Assembly: GCA_000711775.1 (NCBI GenBank) | Contig: ARYC01016968.1 | Location: 1-64,000 of the forward strand | Direction: 5' to 3' | Length of the DNA stretch: 64,000 nucleotides | DNA from: Oxytricha trifallax | Lineage: Eukaryota > Ciliophora > Spirotrichea > Sporadotrichida > Oxytrichidae | Shown here: one piece after another, positions 47,652 to 58,194 of the stretch | Position numbering within the stretch: position 1 is the first letter of the stretch | How the letters are laid out: each line of letters begins with the position of its first letter | Made by a program: the position numbers and the translations under genes | Notes under the pieces: model-generated | What the model was told of the DNA's origin: nothing | The model's input: the letters and a program-made list of their open reading frames with translations, nothing else | Database searches by the model: none

Positions 47652-49783
47652 TAATATTGGTAAAATACAAAATATAGGTAAATTTGTTAAATGTAAAAAA
47701 AATAAACTGTCATAAGTTTAATACGTAGATCAATTTATAATTAAGTTAAAATATATGAACCAAGTATAACCATATTAATGATTTTGTGAAATTATCTGCA
47801 AAGTGATTTAATTTGCATTGTGTATTTATTTTAAATTCATGAATTTCCTCAACAGTTTTTGTTTATAGAAGCTCAAATATTTGAAAATATTTTAAATTTG
47901 AGATTAAAAATATACTATCAACTTAAGTTTCAAGAAAATGAGATAAATTATATCTTATCGAAAGTTGTAGCAATTTAGAAATTTTAAACCTATTTTATGT
48001 GATTAAACTAAAATTTAACAAGCTAGTAAAAGTTAAAACTTAAAAACACAAGAATATAGACTATAAAAAATTATTAAATTTTATATGATAATTTACTATG
48101 AATTTAAGGGATTAACATGCTTATAATAGAGAAGGTACATCAGTACTTTTTTTAAAAATTTTTTGTTTTTAATTTAAAGTTTATAAATTAAATATTTTAA
48201 GTAGTTAATTTTTTTGAATTAATATATTTTTTTATTTTAATACATTAATGATCAATAATAAAAATATACTTATTTACCATAATTATATTAGAAAATAAAT
48301 TAATACTATGAAATCAATTTAATAAATTTAATGAAATAATTACACTTATTTTTAGCAACAGATTTATTATATTATATGTAATATATCCTATTATTCTTGA
48401 ATGATGGGTAATTTATAAATTAATTTGCTTAAAAATGTTGCAAAATTTCTAAACCAAATTTTAAGATCTCTTTGGCGTCTAAATTTTCTTATTAAATTTT
48501 GGCCACTATTTATTAGGAATTATTTACAAATTTCAAATTTATTAAGTAATTTTTATTATTTTATATGAAATTTCTTGCTTTGTGGCTTATGAATTAAAAT
48601 GTTGATATAAATCAAAAAATAATTTACAAAATTTTATTATCAAAACGATTCATAGAAAATTTAAGCTTTAAAAATAAACTGAAAACTGTAAAAATTTCAA
48701 GATTTGAAAGGAAATTCATCCAAATTAATATTTTCTAATAGTTTATTAAAATATTTTAACACAATTAGCATGTTTAGACTCATTAAAATATTATATCTTA
48801 CAATAAAAATAAAAAAAGCATAGTCATACTTACTCGTTGTCTGGATGCAATTTTTAAGTTCAAATTTAGCTATTGGAATTATGCATTGTTTAAAAATAAT
48901 ATATGTTATTTAATACAAATAATGGTTTTCCAATCACACAAATATCATTGAAATAAATACAATATCAATTTCATATAACATTTCTTAAGGTGTTATTAAT
49001 TTATGAATTAAATATATCATAATTATATTTCAAAGTTTTATATGAAATCATTGAGAAAAAAAAGTTTAATTTTAAGAAATAAATCTTTTTTATTTTTCAA
49101 AATAATTTATAAAAATTTAACACAATTATTTAAGAATCAACGAATATTTTATAAATTTTATATAAAGTAATGGTAATATGATAGATAATTGGTAATTATT
49201 ATAAAGTCATGTATCTTTTAATTAAATAAAAATATTCCTAAATAAAATTCTAAGAATCAGATAAAAATAATAGTATATATTATTTAAATATTAATGTAAA
49301 ATATAGTTATTTAAGTTGTCATACAAATTCAATAAATTTCTATTTTTATTGTTTAAATATTTTATTATATTTATTTGACAATAACTGTCGTATTTTCATC
49401 CACATAGTCTGTTTAAGTAAGTTAAGGAACTAACAAATTAGGATTAGTTTATGGCCAGTATGTCAATTTATTTATTAAGTTTTACTCTGCATAGATTACT
49501 TCAGAAATTTATTATTATATATTTATATTAACTTGAAATTTGAAATAATTTTATTTATTAAAACGTTAATATTAATAAATACTTCTAATTTGTATGCATA
49601 TATTTTCAACCTAGAGTTAATTAATTATTTATTATTTTTAACTTTATGTACTAAAAGATAAAATTTATTCTATAAACTGAGAATTAATTGAACAGACTAA
49701 AAATAATATAAATACATTATATAATTTATGGACAAATTTGTCTGAGAATAATTAATTTGCATATTTTAATTAAAAAAATTCAG
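47652..49783 (-). other. AT-rich region with minus-strand coding traces
   Basis: Near 47730-47890 the minus strand reads FYKQKLLRKFMNLKQIHNAN, a basic segment like the one behind the transmembrane helix of ciliate surface proteins. Near 49400-49480 it reads VKLNKQIDILAINQSQF. The start of this region (ATTGGTAAAATACAAAATAT) recurs at 55817 inside TBE G. Possibly a decayed relative of the 27148-28436 gene; no frame is long enough to call. Confidence 0.3.
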
Positions 49784-50013
49784 GGTCCGCTGATAATTGT
49801 ACTAGGCAACTGGCACGGAATATCCCAGGGTTCTATAATGTCTGTATCAGGTAAAAAGCACGGGTTTCACGTCCAGAGCTGGTATTGACATTTATGACAT
49901 CATTGAGCCGGCTTGGGATTAGGAGTGTGTACATGGAAGAAAGGACACGAGTTTTGTGGTGACCACACCCAATGCTTTCGGAGAAAGGTTGTGAGGAAGA
50001 CTTACCTTCAGTA
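49784..50013 (+). CDS. G+C-rich island, Cu/Zn-SOD-like motif, possible MDS
   Basis: A sharply bounded 230-bp island in very AT-rich DNA. The frame 49784-49888 reads GPLIIVLGNWHG, then GSIMSVSGKKHGFHVQ. The second part resembles the copper-binding region of Cu/Zn superoxide dismutase (GSI..L..GKHGFHVH), with the second His changed to Gln. A frame offset by one continues GIDIYDIIEPAWDQECVHG and does not look like SOD. Either an MDS ending near here or a dead fragment; the SOD link is tentative. Confidence 0.35.
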
Positions 50014-50559
50014 TTATTTCTGCTTATTATTGATATATTAATAGCTTAAATAGGTAAACAACTAAATTTGTTTTAATTTATTTTCTTATTTATTAGTTTC
50101 TTCGATATTATTATATAATAATTAGTATAAAATATATTCAATTTTAATTGAGATTTTGACAATAATTAAATAATTTATATTTATTAAAATAAATAAATTT
50201 CATCCATTGGAATGAGATGCAAGTTTATAACATCTTAGATATCCTTTTTAAAAATTAATAATTATATAAAAAAATTCCAAAAATTTGTTTCTAGTATAAT
50301 AATTAATTTAGAAGTTGACTACAACCTTATCAGTAGATAAAAATTATATTTTAATAAGAATAATTAATTTATGAAAAATATTAAAAAATTATCTTAATTA
50401 TTACTTAAAATGCAGTTAAATAATATTTGAAAAAGAGATTTGAATCAAGAGTAATTTTTATATAAAGTTTTTTTTCAAAAATTTTATACATTTTATTAGC
50501 ATTCAAGGCAATAATATAAATTAAAAAAATTACTCTAAATTTAAAAAAGTAATTTATCA
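50014..50559. other. AT-rich spacer
   Basis: Nothing recognisable. Confidence 0.4.
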
Positions 50560-50591
50560 GAACATAGACGGATTAAAGAAGGCAGGAGAAA

Positions 50592-50822
50592 ATGGAGTAA
50601 GAGAAGATACCGACCAATGGGAGAATGAAGTTGACAGTGTTCGCGGATAAGAAAGATCAAGGTGACAATGAGAGCTTACAGCAACAGCAAACATTGGAAA
50701 AGTACTTTGAAAGTTTAAAAACGAGTTCGCAAAATTTGAAATTTAAAAATCTGAATGTTCAAAGTTGCAATAGAAAGTTTAAAGATTTGGACAGATTTAA
50801 GGTCAAGATTGACAATAGCTGA
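50592..50822 (+). CDS. LINE ORF1-like small protein
   Basis: MEQEKIPTNGRMKLTVFADK to TGA 50820-50822, 76 codons. Gln-rich centre (LQQQQTLEKYFE) and a basic C-terminal half; possibly coiled-coil. Function inferred only from its position before the endonuclease frame. Confidence 0.5.
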
Positions 50823-50942
50823 CAGCTTGAGTTATACTAACTAGTGAGATAAGCTGAAGGATGGGTGAAAAGATAAGAGAGACGATTCGCTGAGAAACAG
50901 AAAACAAAAGGGAGAGACCAACTGATAAGCAGGAAAATATAA

Positions 50943-51499
50943 ATGAATTCGAAGACTATTGAATTAAATTTTTGCCTGCAAAATATCAGGGGTATGAACT
51001 CGAAGTTGAAGTAAGACCACATAATGAGAGAAATAGAGAAAAATAACCTAGATTATATAGGCCTAGTGGAAACTAGACTTTAGAGACTAATCGAAATAAA
51101 CAGCAAATACATAGACCAAACACAACTTGCAAGAAATGGAGGTATATTAGCACTAAACAGTGGCAAATATGAGGTGAGAACAATAAAAACTTTGCAATAA
51201 TACAATACATGGACTATCCTGAAATTGGGAGGCTTCCCATTGCATGTAATAACAATAAATATCCCTCCATATTGGAACGAAGAGGTCAAAAAGTTACAAA
51301 ATAGGCTAATTTTGATGATAAAATTATGAAAACAAAAATGCCAGAGATTAAGAATATTAGTTATGGGGGATTTCAATTTCCACATCAAAGAACTGGGTAA
51401 AAGATTGAAAAAAGAGGGCCACAAAGAATCTACAACAGAAGGAGTATAGCTCATGAGAGGAGATCAATTGGATCAAATATACTCAAACTTGGAAACAAT
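50943..51499 (+). pseudogene. LINE ORF2, apurinic-type endonuclease domain, truncated
   Basis: ATG 50943 (MNSKTIELNFCLQNIRGM). It shows the N-terminal LQNIRGMNSKL motif, the catalytic Glu motif LDYIGLVETRL, an internal LARNGGILAL and the MGDFNFHI motif with its catalytic Asp and Asn, all typical of LINE endonucleases. One UGA (51327-51329) interrupts the frame. Cut by TBE G before the end of the domain. Confidence 0.75.
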
Positions 51500-51579
51500 C
51501 AAAACCCAAAACCCCTTAATGAGGTTTATAAGTGCTTTGATTTGTAGGGAATTTGTTAGGGGTTGGGGTTATTAATTAA

Positions 51580-51641
51580 ATGCGAGACTAAAATTACAAG
51601 CTTTTGGGGTCTATTTATGATGAAGAGTATATAGATTTACA
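51580..51641 (+). pseudogene. TBE G transposase, first 20 codons
   Basis: Type Y start (MRDQNYK) running to the deletion join. No catalytic part is left. Confidence 0.75.
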
Positions 51642-51771
51642 TAATAAAGATTATCAACTATGAGTTTATTACCTTGCTGCACAGGTAGCGATGCAAATTC
51701 TCCTTGCTTCTAAATCTTTGAATCAATTCTTGTGCTTGCACTCTTTTCATTGCATCATTCATTGACTCCAT
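51642..51771 (-). pseudogene. TBE G 22 kD gene, exon 1 remnant
   Basis: MESMNDAMKRVQAQELIQRF from 51771, one base short near the exon end, then the first 30 or so bases of intron 1, where the deletion begins. Confidence 0.75.
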
Positions 51772-52018
51772 TTTGTTTACAGATCTAAGAAATGATATTA
51801 AAGTTTAAGTTTATTGATTTCAATTATATACCTCTGTAAAACTTACTATTAAATATAAGTATCCTATAGGAGGTCAACCTCTTAGAAGGATATGGAAAAA
51901 GTTTTGAGAACTGGTTTCAAACTTGAGAGATTGATATCAATTTCTACTGTTATAGTTCCATATTTTTAAATTTAAATTGGTACGTACTTAATTAGGAGCA
52001 GCTCCAAAAATGCTAGTA

Positions 52019-54019
52019 AGGTAAAATATTTTTAGTGCAAGTGAATGAATAGATTAATCAAAATTTATGAATTCTTAAATATCGTGAAAAATCATAAAAG
52101 TCTTAAATAAGGGGAAATTTATACATTTTAGAGAGATTTGAAATTTAATTATCTCGAAAACTATTTTGCAGATATACGCACGATATTCTGACGGTTTAGC
52201 GAAACTTCGCTTCAATAATTTAGAGCGAAGTTTCGCTCTAGATATAAAATATGTGGCCTGCCGAGGTGCATCTTGGAAAAGTCAGCTTGCTATACGGGGA
52301 ACCACTTTTTGATTTTGGCCCTCTTTTTAATTAAGATAACTATTAATTATAATAAATTTATTAATTTGGTTTTAATTTTTAATTAAAACTTAAATAATTT
52401 TAACATAATAAAATTTCTCTATTAAGAATTAAGATTAGTGATAAATTATAAATTTGGTAAATTGCGTAAATTTAAAAATTATTAAATTTATTATAATTAA
52501 TAGTTGTTCCAACCGAGACCCCCTCCCACCCCCCCTCCCAGGTCCAAAACGAGAACCCCCTCCCACCCTAACTAGACCCCCCCTCCCACCTCAACAACAT
52601 CCCAATTCATATTAAAACTTTAATCCTCGATGTTTAAATCATTTTCCTCATGACATCTTTATCAGTTATTTTATGCATAAAAATAACTTTTTCAAAAATT
52701 TTCTCAATCATTCAAATGCTTATCTTTTCTTTAATTTTACATCTTTCACTACTTCCGTCGACTATTTTATTTATATGCTCCCATAGGAAATTAATAAAAT
52801 ATAATTATATTTTACTCGTTAATAATATAATTAAACAAATGTTAAACCAACAAACTCATTAAACTATATATAATAATCATAGAACTAAAATTAAATAAAA
52901 ATGTAATCACTTTATATAGTCTATATTCGAAATATGATTAATTTTATATAGCAATGTTTTCCAATTATTCTATAATTATTACCATTAACATAAATATAGT
53001 AACTAATAGTTATGGATGGATTGATATGAAAATATATCAAAATTAAACCTATTTTATTCACTATAATAATAAATTAGTTTGTAAAGTTATTAATTTAAAT
53101 ATAAACAACTTCTTTATTAATAAAAGAAAGTTAAAAATTGAATTTAATAATTTATTATTATAGTGAATAAAATAGGTTTAATTTTGATATATTTTCATAT
53201 CAATCCATCCATAACTATTAGTTACTATATTTATGTTAATGGTAATAATTATAGAATAATTGGAAAACATTGCTATATAAAATTAATCATATTTCGAATA
53301 TAGACTATATAAAGTGATTACATTTTTATTTAATTTTAGTTCTATGATTATTATATATAGTTTAATGAGTTTGTTGGTTTAACATTTGTTTAATTATATT
53401 ATTAACGAGTAAAATATAATTATATTTTATTAATTTCCTATGGGAGCATATAAATAAAATAGTCGACGGAAGTAGTGAAAGATGTAAAATTAAAGAAAAG
53501 ATAAGCATTTGAATGATTGAGAAAATTTTTGAAAAAGTTATTTTTATGCATAAAATAACTGATAAAGATGTCATGAGGAAAATGATTTAAACATCGAGGA
53601 TTAAAGTTTTAATATGAATTGGGATGTTGTTGAGGTGGGAGGGGGGGTCTAGTTAGGGTGGGAGGGGGGTTCTCGTTTGGACCTGGGAGGGGGGTGGGAG
53701 GGGGGCTCGGTTGGAACAAATAGTAATCTTAATTAAAAAGAGGGTCAAAATCAAAAAGTGGTTTCCCGTATAGCAAGCTGACTTTTCTAAGATGCACCTC
53801 GGCAGGCCACATTATTTTATATCTAGAGTGATACTTCGCTCTTCCGTTAGAAAATCGTGCGTATATCTGCAATATAGTTTTCGAGATAATTAAATTTCAA
53901 ATCTCTCTAAAATGTATAAATTTCCCCTTATTTAAGACTATTATGATTTTTCACGATATTTAAGAACTCATAAATTTTGATTAATCTATTCATTCACTTA
54001 CACTAAAAATATTTTACCT
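52019..54019. mobile_element. Foldback FB3 in TBE G, flanked by TA
   Basis: Tips AGGTAAAATATTTTTAGTG and complement, arms of about 300-318 bp. The element lies between TA dinucleotides (52017-52018, 54020-54021), and removing it restores the TBE repeat CTAGTACTTAATTAGG. The left arm holds a self-complementary GAGCGAAGTTTCGCTC near 52220. FB1 copy b is nested in it; without that it is about 780 bp. Confidence 0.85.
52505..53718. mobile_element. Foldback FB1, copy b, nested in FB3
   Basis: 1214-bp inverted repeat with FB1 ends (TGTTCCAACCGAGACCCCC). Flanked by the 6-bp duplication AATAGT (52499-52504, 53719-53724). The two arms are nearly identical, so it is younger or better homogenised than copy a. 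The mirrored 70-codon frames in the arms lack the FB1a counterpart and are not called. Confidence 0.9.
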
Positions 54020-54021
54020 TA

Positions 54022-54160
54022 CTTAATTAGGAGCATTATTTAAAGCTAGTACTTAATTAGGAGCACCCTAATTTTAATCACAAAATAATAAAATACCTCC
54101 TAAAGCAGAACGTACTTAATAATGTGCATCTATTAAATCGGTACGTGCTATAATCAACTT
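54022..54160. promoter_or_regulatory. Type Y repeat array remainder, TBE G
   Basis: ACTTAATTAGGAGC units continue from 51985-52018 across FB3; the array was split by that insertion. Confidence 0.4.
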
Positions 54161-54339
54161 ATTATTGAAAGTAAAAATGGTTACTTTCTCACCCATTTTT
54201 AGAGCTGGATTGTCTCTTAGCACTATTTTTTCTTCTCTATAACTATACAAACTTCCTTTGAAACTTATAGGCTTACAAAGCTCTCATATGAGCTTTCAGT
54301 TACAAAGGCAGTTTTATGATTTTAAATTCAAATTTTAAT

Positions 54340-55772
54340 ATGTGCGCTAAAATAAGAAAACAATAGCACTTCCATCAAACTAAATGAGACTTAACTTTTG
54401 CAGTAATAAAAAGTGAGAGCTGTGAGATGAAATTTCATAAAGAACTACCAGAGATATCAATTAAAGTCTCTGCTATTAAAATAGAAATAATTAATAGAAA
54501 ATAAATGGCAAATAAGTGTGTGGAAGACAGAGAGGAGGAGAAAGACATTAATGAAATTCCTATACAAACTGAAGAAATTGAAGTCTATTTTTGTGAGCTA
54601 TGTGAGAGAGATTTTGCTCATAAATCAAGCTGGTAAAGACATAAGAAAGACCATAGAGAAAGAAGCCAAGCCCACTGTATACTTAAAGCATGATAAAGTA
54701 GATGGAAAGTATGACTGCTTTGAGTGGCATAAGCAATACTCTCATACAAGAGATTTGAAGAAGCATCTATTAAAAGGATCACAAAAAAGATATAGAAGTT
54801 AAAAAACATGAAGTTGAGCTGAAACTTCTAAACAAAAGAAAAGCGAGGGAATATTTTAAGGTCGTAGTTTCTGAATAAGCAAGAGAGTTAGAGTACGTTA
54901 AGAAGGCAAGCAACGAATTGACCTCAGAAATAACAAAAATTCTGATCAAAATTTAATACAAGAAAATACCAGTTCTTGCTTAAAATGACCTAGACACTTC
55001 CCTTTAAAGCGAAGACTTCTTTGATAAGAAAATTATCAATGATCATCAACACGCGTACAAGGTGTATCCCTTCAACTATCTCTTAAGTGATGATAAATAT
55101 CAGATGGAGTTTACAAATGAGTATCAAGTACTCACTTAAGCTAAGTTTAAAGAGTGTAGTTACTTAATCAAGCTAGATGCTATTCTTCTTGCCAAGGATC
55201 ATGTGGCTCTCAGACTCCCACTCTATGAAATGACCCTCAGAGATTTCATAACAGATCGAAGGAATCATAAGTAACTAGGATAAATAGCAACTCAGACCAT
55301 ACAAGGTGAGCTTCTCAAATTAGGGTTTATTCACAGAGATTTGAAGCCAGAAAATATAATGATTAACTTTTCACTGGTAGCAATAATCGATTTCAACAGA
55401 GCCTAAAGAGTGGAAGTATCAAGGCTTGAAACTGTAATGGGAACTCCAGGCTATTATGCAGAAAGAGAAGACTGGAGAGATGGTGACTATCTATTAGTGG
55501 GATTTGTGGCCTTTAACAGCAATAATTATAGAGTGCGATATGCCTCGCAACGATTACTACTCTACTCTACATGGTGCAAGAATGATGCTAAGCAAAGGAT
55601 AAAGCAATTTATAGAAAGAAACAGAGTCTCTCAACCAATGAAAGAAATGGCAGAGTCAATAATAAATAAATTAAACTCAAGATCAGACATATCGTTAGAG
55701 CAGATAGAGTTGTGGTTAAGTAAAATAAACTTCAGACCTCTCCCACATGATCCAAAAGTTTATTTTGAATGA
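54340..55772 (+). pseudogene. TBE G zinc-finger/kinase gene, broken
   Basis: The type Y start is present as MCAKIRK with a deletion right after it; MANKCVEDREEEKD follows at 54505. Finger 1 CELCERDFAHKSS; finger 2 has its second Cys replaced by Trp (CFEWHKQYSH). The kinase keeps GFIHRDLKPENIMI and IDFNRA and closes at TGA 55770-55772 after PLPHDPKVYFE. A short out-of-frame stretch lies near 55490-55560. Confidence 0.82.
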
Positions 55773-55816
55773 TTTAATTAAATAAATTTACTATAAAATT
55801 CACATTAAAACCTATT

Positions 55817-56408
55817 ATTGATAAAATACAAAATATTAGGAAACTTTATGAATTATTATTTAAAAAAACAGGCATATAATTGAAATTATAAATATAAGTA
55901 ATTACACAAAATATAAAAAAATATGAAAGCACTTTTACATTTTTTGCTCATAAAATACTAACTGGCCTGAAATATTGTTATGCTTTAAATATATTTATTT
56001 ATAATTTCCACAACAATTCTTGTTTAGCGGATCGAGTATATACACTTATATATGATAATTTTTCTAATTTTATGTTTTAAGTGTGTTATAAGTATTTACT
56101 GTATCTCTGCTGTCTAAAGTATACGGATTCTATGAACACTACTATCAGTTTTTAATATTCTCAAGTTTCATTTTTCTCAGTTTTTGGACATTAGGTTTAA
56201 TTCATTTTCTAAAATCAATATGTAAATATAAGTATTTGATGTTAAGATAAAATAAAGAGAACAATTGCATTAAATTGTCTTAAAATGCTCACCTTTGTTG
56301 AAACCACTCCATTCCATTCCATTTTAATTATTAAGAATCTAATTAGTTTACGTTTTATTTAAGATATTGAAAATTTTTAATTTCAAAAAATTCACATATC
56401 ATAATAAC
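55817..56408. other. AT-rich insert between TBE G kinase and terminus
   Basis: TBE sequence stops at CCTATTA and resumes at CAACCCCTAACAAATTCC. The insert begins TTGATAAAATACAAAATATTAGG, like the sequence right after TBE I (47655). On the minus strand it is weakly coding-like. Inserted element, or eliminated germline DNA captured by rearrangement; unresolved. Confidence 0.5.
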
Positions 56409-56480
56409 TTCAACCCCTAACAAATTCCCTACAAATTAAAGCACTTATAGACCTCATTAAGGGGTTTTGGGGTTTTGAAT

Positions 56481-56622
56481 GATACATTATTGTTTTTTTT
56501 AATTTATAAGACTTAAATGTGTTTTGATAATATAAAAGATAGGAGAGTTATGAATTTTAATAAAGAATCTTCTAAAATTTCATATTCAAATGTCTTATAA
56601 TGAATGTTAAAATAAATTTAAT

Positions 56623-56657
<35 letters not shown>

Positions 56658-57071
56658 ATAAAGATATATTAATTTAATGTTAAAGTGAAATTTTAAATAT
56701 ATAGAAAAGAATAGTAAAAATTTTAAATAGAACAATTTCCTATTTTCCAAAAAGAATTTAATAATAAAATGAGAGAAGTCAAAAAAATATCACTTGGATA
56801 ATTTTTTTATATAATCAGTCAAATAGTGGAAAAAATCGTGAATATTCAATTGCTTAAATAAAAAGAAAAATATAATAGACATACTAAAAACATTTTTCTA
56901 ATATTTATTAGAAATTTACTAGGTTAAAAATTAAATAATAAATTTTTGTGAATTGAATTATAAAAACTTCTTTATTTTTGCTACTTGAGCCCTTTATTTA
57001 TATTAAAATTTTCAATTTATATATAAGATTGTAAAAATTTGGAGAAATGAAAATCAAATACAAACCAAAAC
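56481..57071. other. AT-rich spacer with (TA)n
   Basis: A TA repeat at about 56626-56655; otherwise nothing recognisable. Confidence 0.4.
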
Positions 57072-57650
57072 TTGAAATTTAGTTATATTAGGAGTGTGGA
57101 AAAATTAAATATATACAACAACGACTATGATATATATATATGGCTTACACATAAAAAAGTATGTCTCTATAAAGGACCTAAAACACAAAAAGTACAATGG
57201 GGATTTAGTTTTAAGAGAGATAGGACTGTTTGCAGGCGCTCATCAAGGATCTACTAGTTTTTTCTCCTTGTTGCTGTTCTTGGCTAAGTATCACTTCCAT
57301 TTATTGCAAGGTATTATCAGTTCGAAGTATGTGCTCTTAATTGGGACTCCTCCATATACACAGTCTTTGATACTTTAGCTTCTACTATATTTATATTCTA
57401 GAATTACTTCTTTGTTATTGCAGGCTTTGTAGATTTTAAAAGAAGATTCTTAATGATTAAATCTGTAGAGGCTTTTCTCAACCCTGTCATAGAGAGCTAC
57501 GATGTTAAATATCAAATATACCCAACCATCAACTTGGCCAGCAAAGAAAGCTTTTATGCATAGTTTTAACTTAGACAATTCGTGTTGGACTTTGGAAAGT
57601 ACTATATAATGAGAGTATTCATTTACTATTCTAGCTCTCTTTAATATTGA
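57072..57650 (+). CDS. Membrane-protein-like segment, possible MDS
   Basis: 193-codon plus-strand frame, open with UAG/UAA as Gln, ending at TGA 57648-57650. From about residue 60 it reads IYQFFLLVAVLGQVSLPFIA and VFDTLASTIFIFQNYFFVIA, two hydrophobic helices. A more polar region follows (LNPVIESYDVKYQIYPTINL) and a last hydrophobic piece, YYIMRVFIYYSSS. The first 40 codons are AT-rich and may belong to eliminated DNA. No family is recognised. Confidence 0.5.
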
Positions 57651-57816
57651 GAGTATTCTGAATAAGCTGCACATCTTTTACAAATTCTTCGCTTTAAATC
57701 TCTGACGCCTTCAATCGCTTTACCTCACGAGCCCTCTCCTCTTTGATTTTGCGGATAGCCTTTGCCTCGATCTCCCTGTGAAAGTTGCATCTTCTACTAT
57801 GCACTAAAAGGAACAT
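57619..57816 (-). CDS. Coiled-coil segment, opposite strand, possible MDS
   Basis: 66-codon minus-strand frame from Met 57816 to TGA 57619-57621. The centre, EIEAKAIRKIKEERAREVKR, is a strongly charged helix. It overlaps the frames on both sides only at its edges. Opposite orientation to its neighbours suggests scrambled segments or a different gene. Confidence 0.4.
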
Positions 57817-58009
57817 GTTTAGCTGGGGAATGGAGGGTACTTACTTTAAATATTTGCAAAAGGAATATATTTTGAAAAGTATTGCAGTCGATATAGGGGA
57901 TAAAATCGAGCTTGGCGGGCAGCCAGTGGCACCAATCGAACTGTCTCGTTCTATCTCACCACGGTGGAACTTCCGACTCAGATATCTATCGCGGGGGCCA
58001 AGAAATTGA
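57785..58009 (+). CDS. Unrecognised G+C-rich segment, possible MDS
   Basis: Plus-strand frame of 74 codons to TGA 58007-58009. The convincing part is YFKYLQKEYILKSIAVDIGD followed by KIELGGQPVAPIELSRS and SPRWNFRLRYLSRG. No family recognised. It lies 83 bp before the left end of TBE H. Confidence 0.4.
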   Translation: MHLLLCTKRNMFSWGMEGTYFKYLQKEYILKSIAVDIGDKIELGGQPVAPIELSRSISPRWNFRLRYLSRGPRN

Positions 58010-58194
58010 AGCATCATAATTTCGAAAAAGGCTTTTTAGTTCCCCAAAAACGACTTTGAGATTTCTAAAATTCCATCTTCAAATCAGACATTCAAAACCC
58101 CAAAACACCTTAGTGAGGTTTATAAGTGCTTTGATTTGTAGGATATAGTTGAGGTCTTATTGGGGTTAGTAGAGAAATTAGGCCAATTTACAAA

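Larger units (their letters stand above)
50560..51499 (+). mobile_element. LINE fragment, 5' part, broken by TBE G
   Basis: Two adjacent plus-strand frames with the layout of a non-LTR retrotransposon: a small basic/polar ORF1, then an endonuclease-type ORF2. The fragment stops exactly at the TBE G left end. No reverse transcriptase is seen here or after TBE G, so the 3' part is missing, which is unusual since most LINE copies lose the 5' end. Confidence 0.7.
51500..56477. mobile_element. TBE copy G (type Y), internally deleted, carrying inserts
   Basis: Left end 51500, right end 56477, flanked by AAT (51497-51499, 56478-56480). About 1.7 kb from within the transposase to within intron 1 of the 22 kD gene is deleted; the join is near 51641. 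Foldback FB3 (52019-54019) and a roughly 590-bp AT-rich segment (55817-56408) have been added. Confidence 0.92.

Noticed and set aside
51080-51454. 124-codon minus-strand frame
   Set aside because: Antisense of the LINE endonuclease frame, which has the recognisable motifs.
52650-53574. Mirrored 70-codon frames (MTSLSVILCIKIT) in FB1 copy b
   Set aside because: Not preserved in FB1 copy a at the same place; probably chance frames in AT-rich arms.
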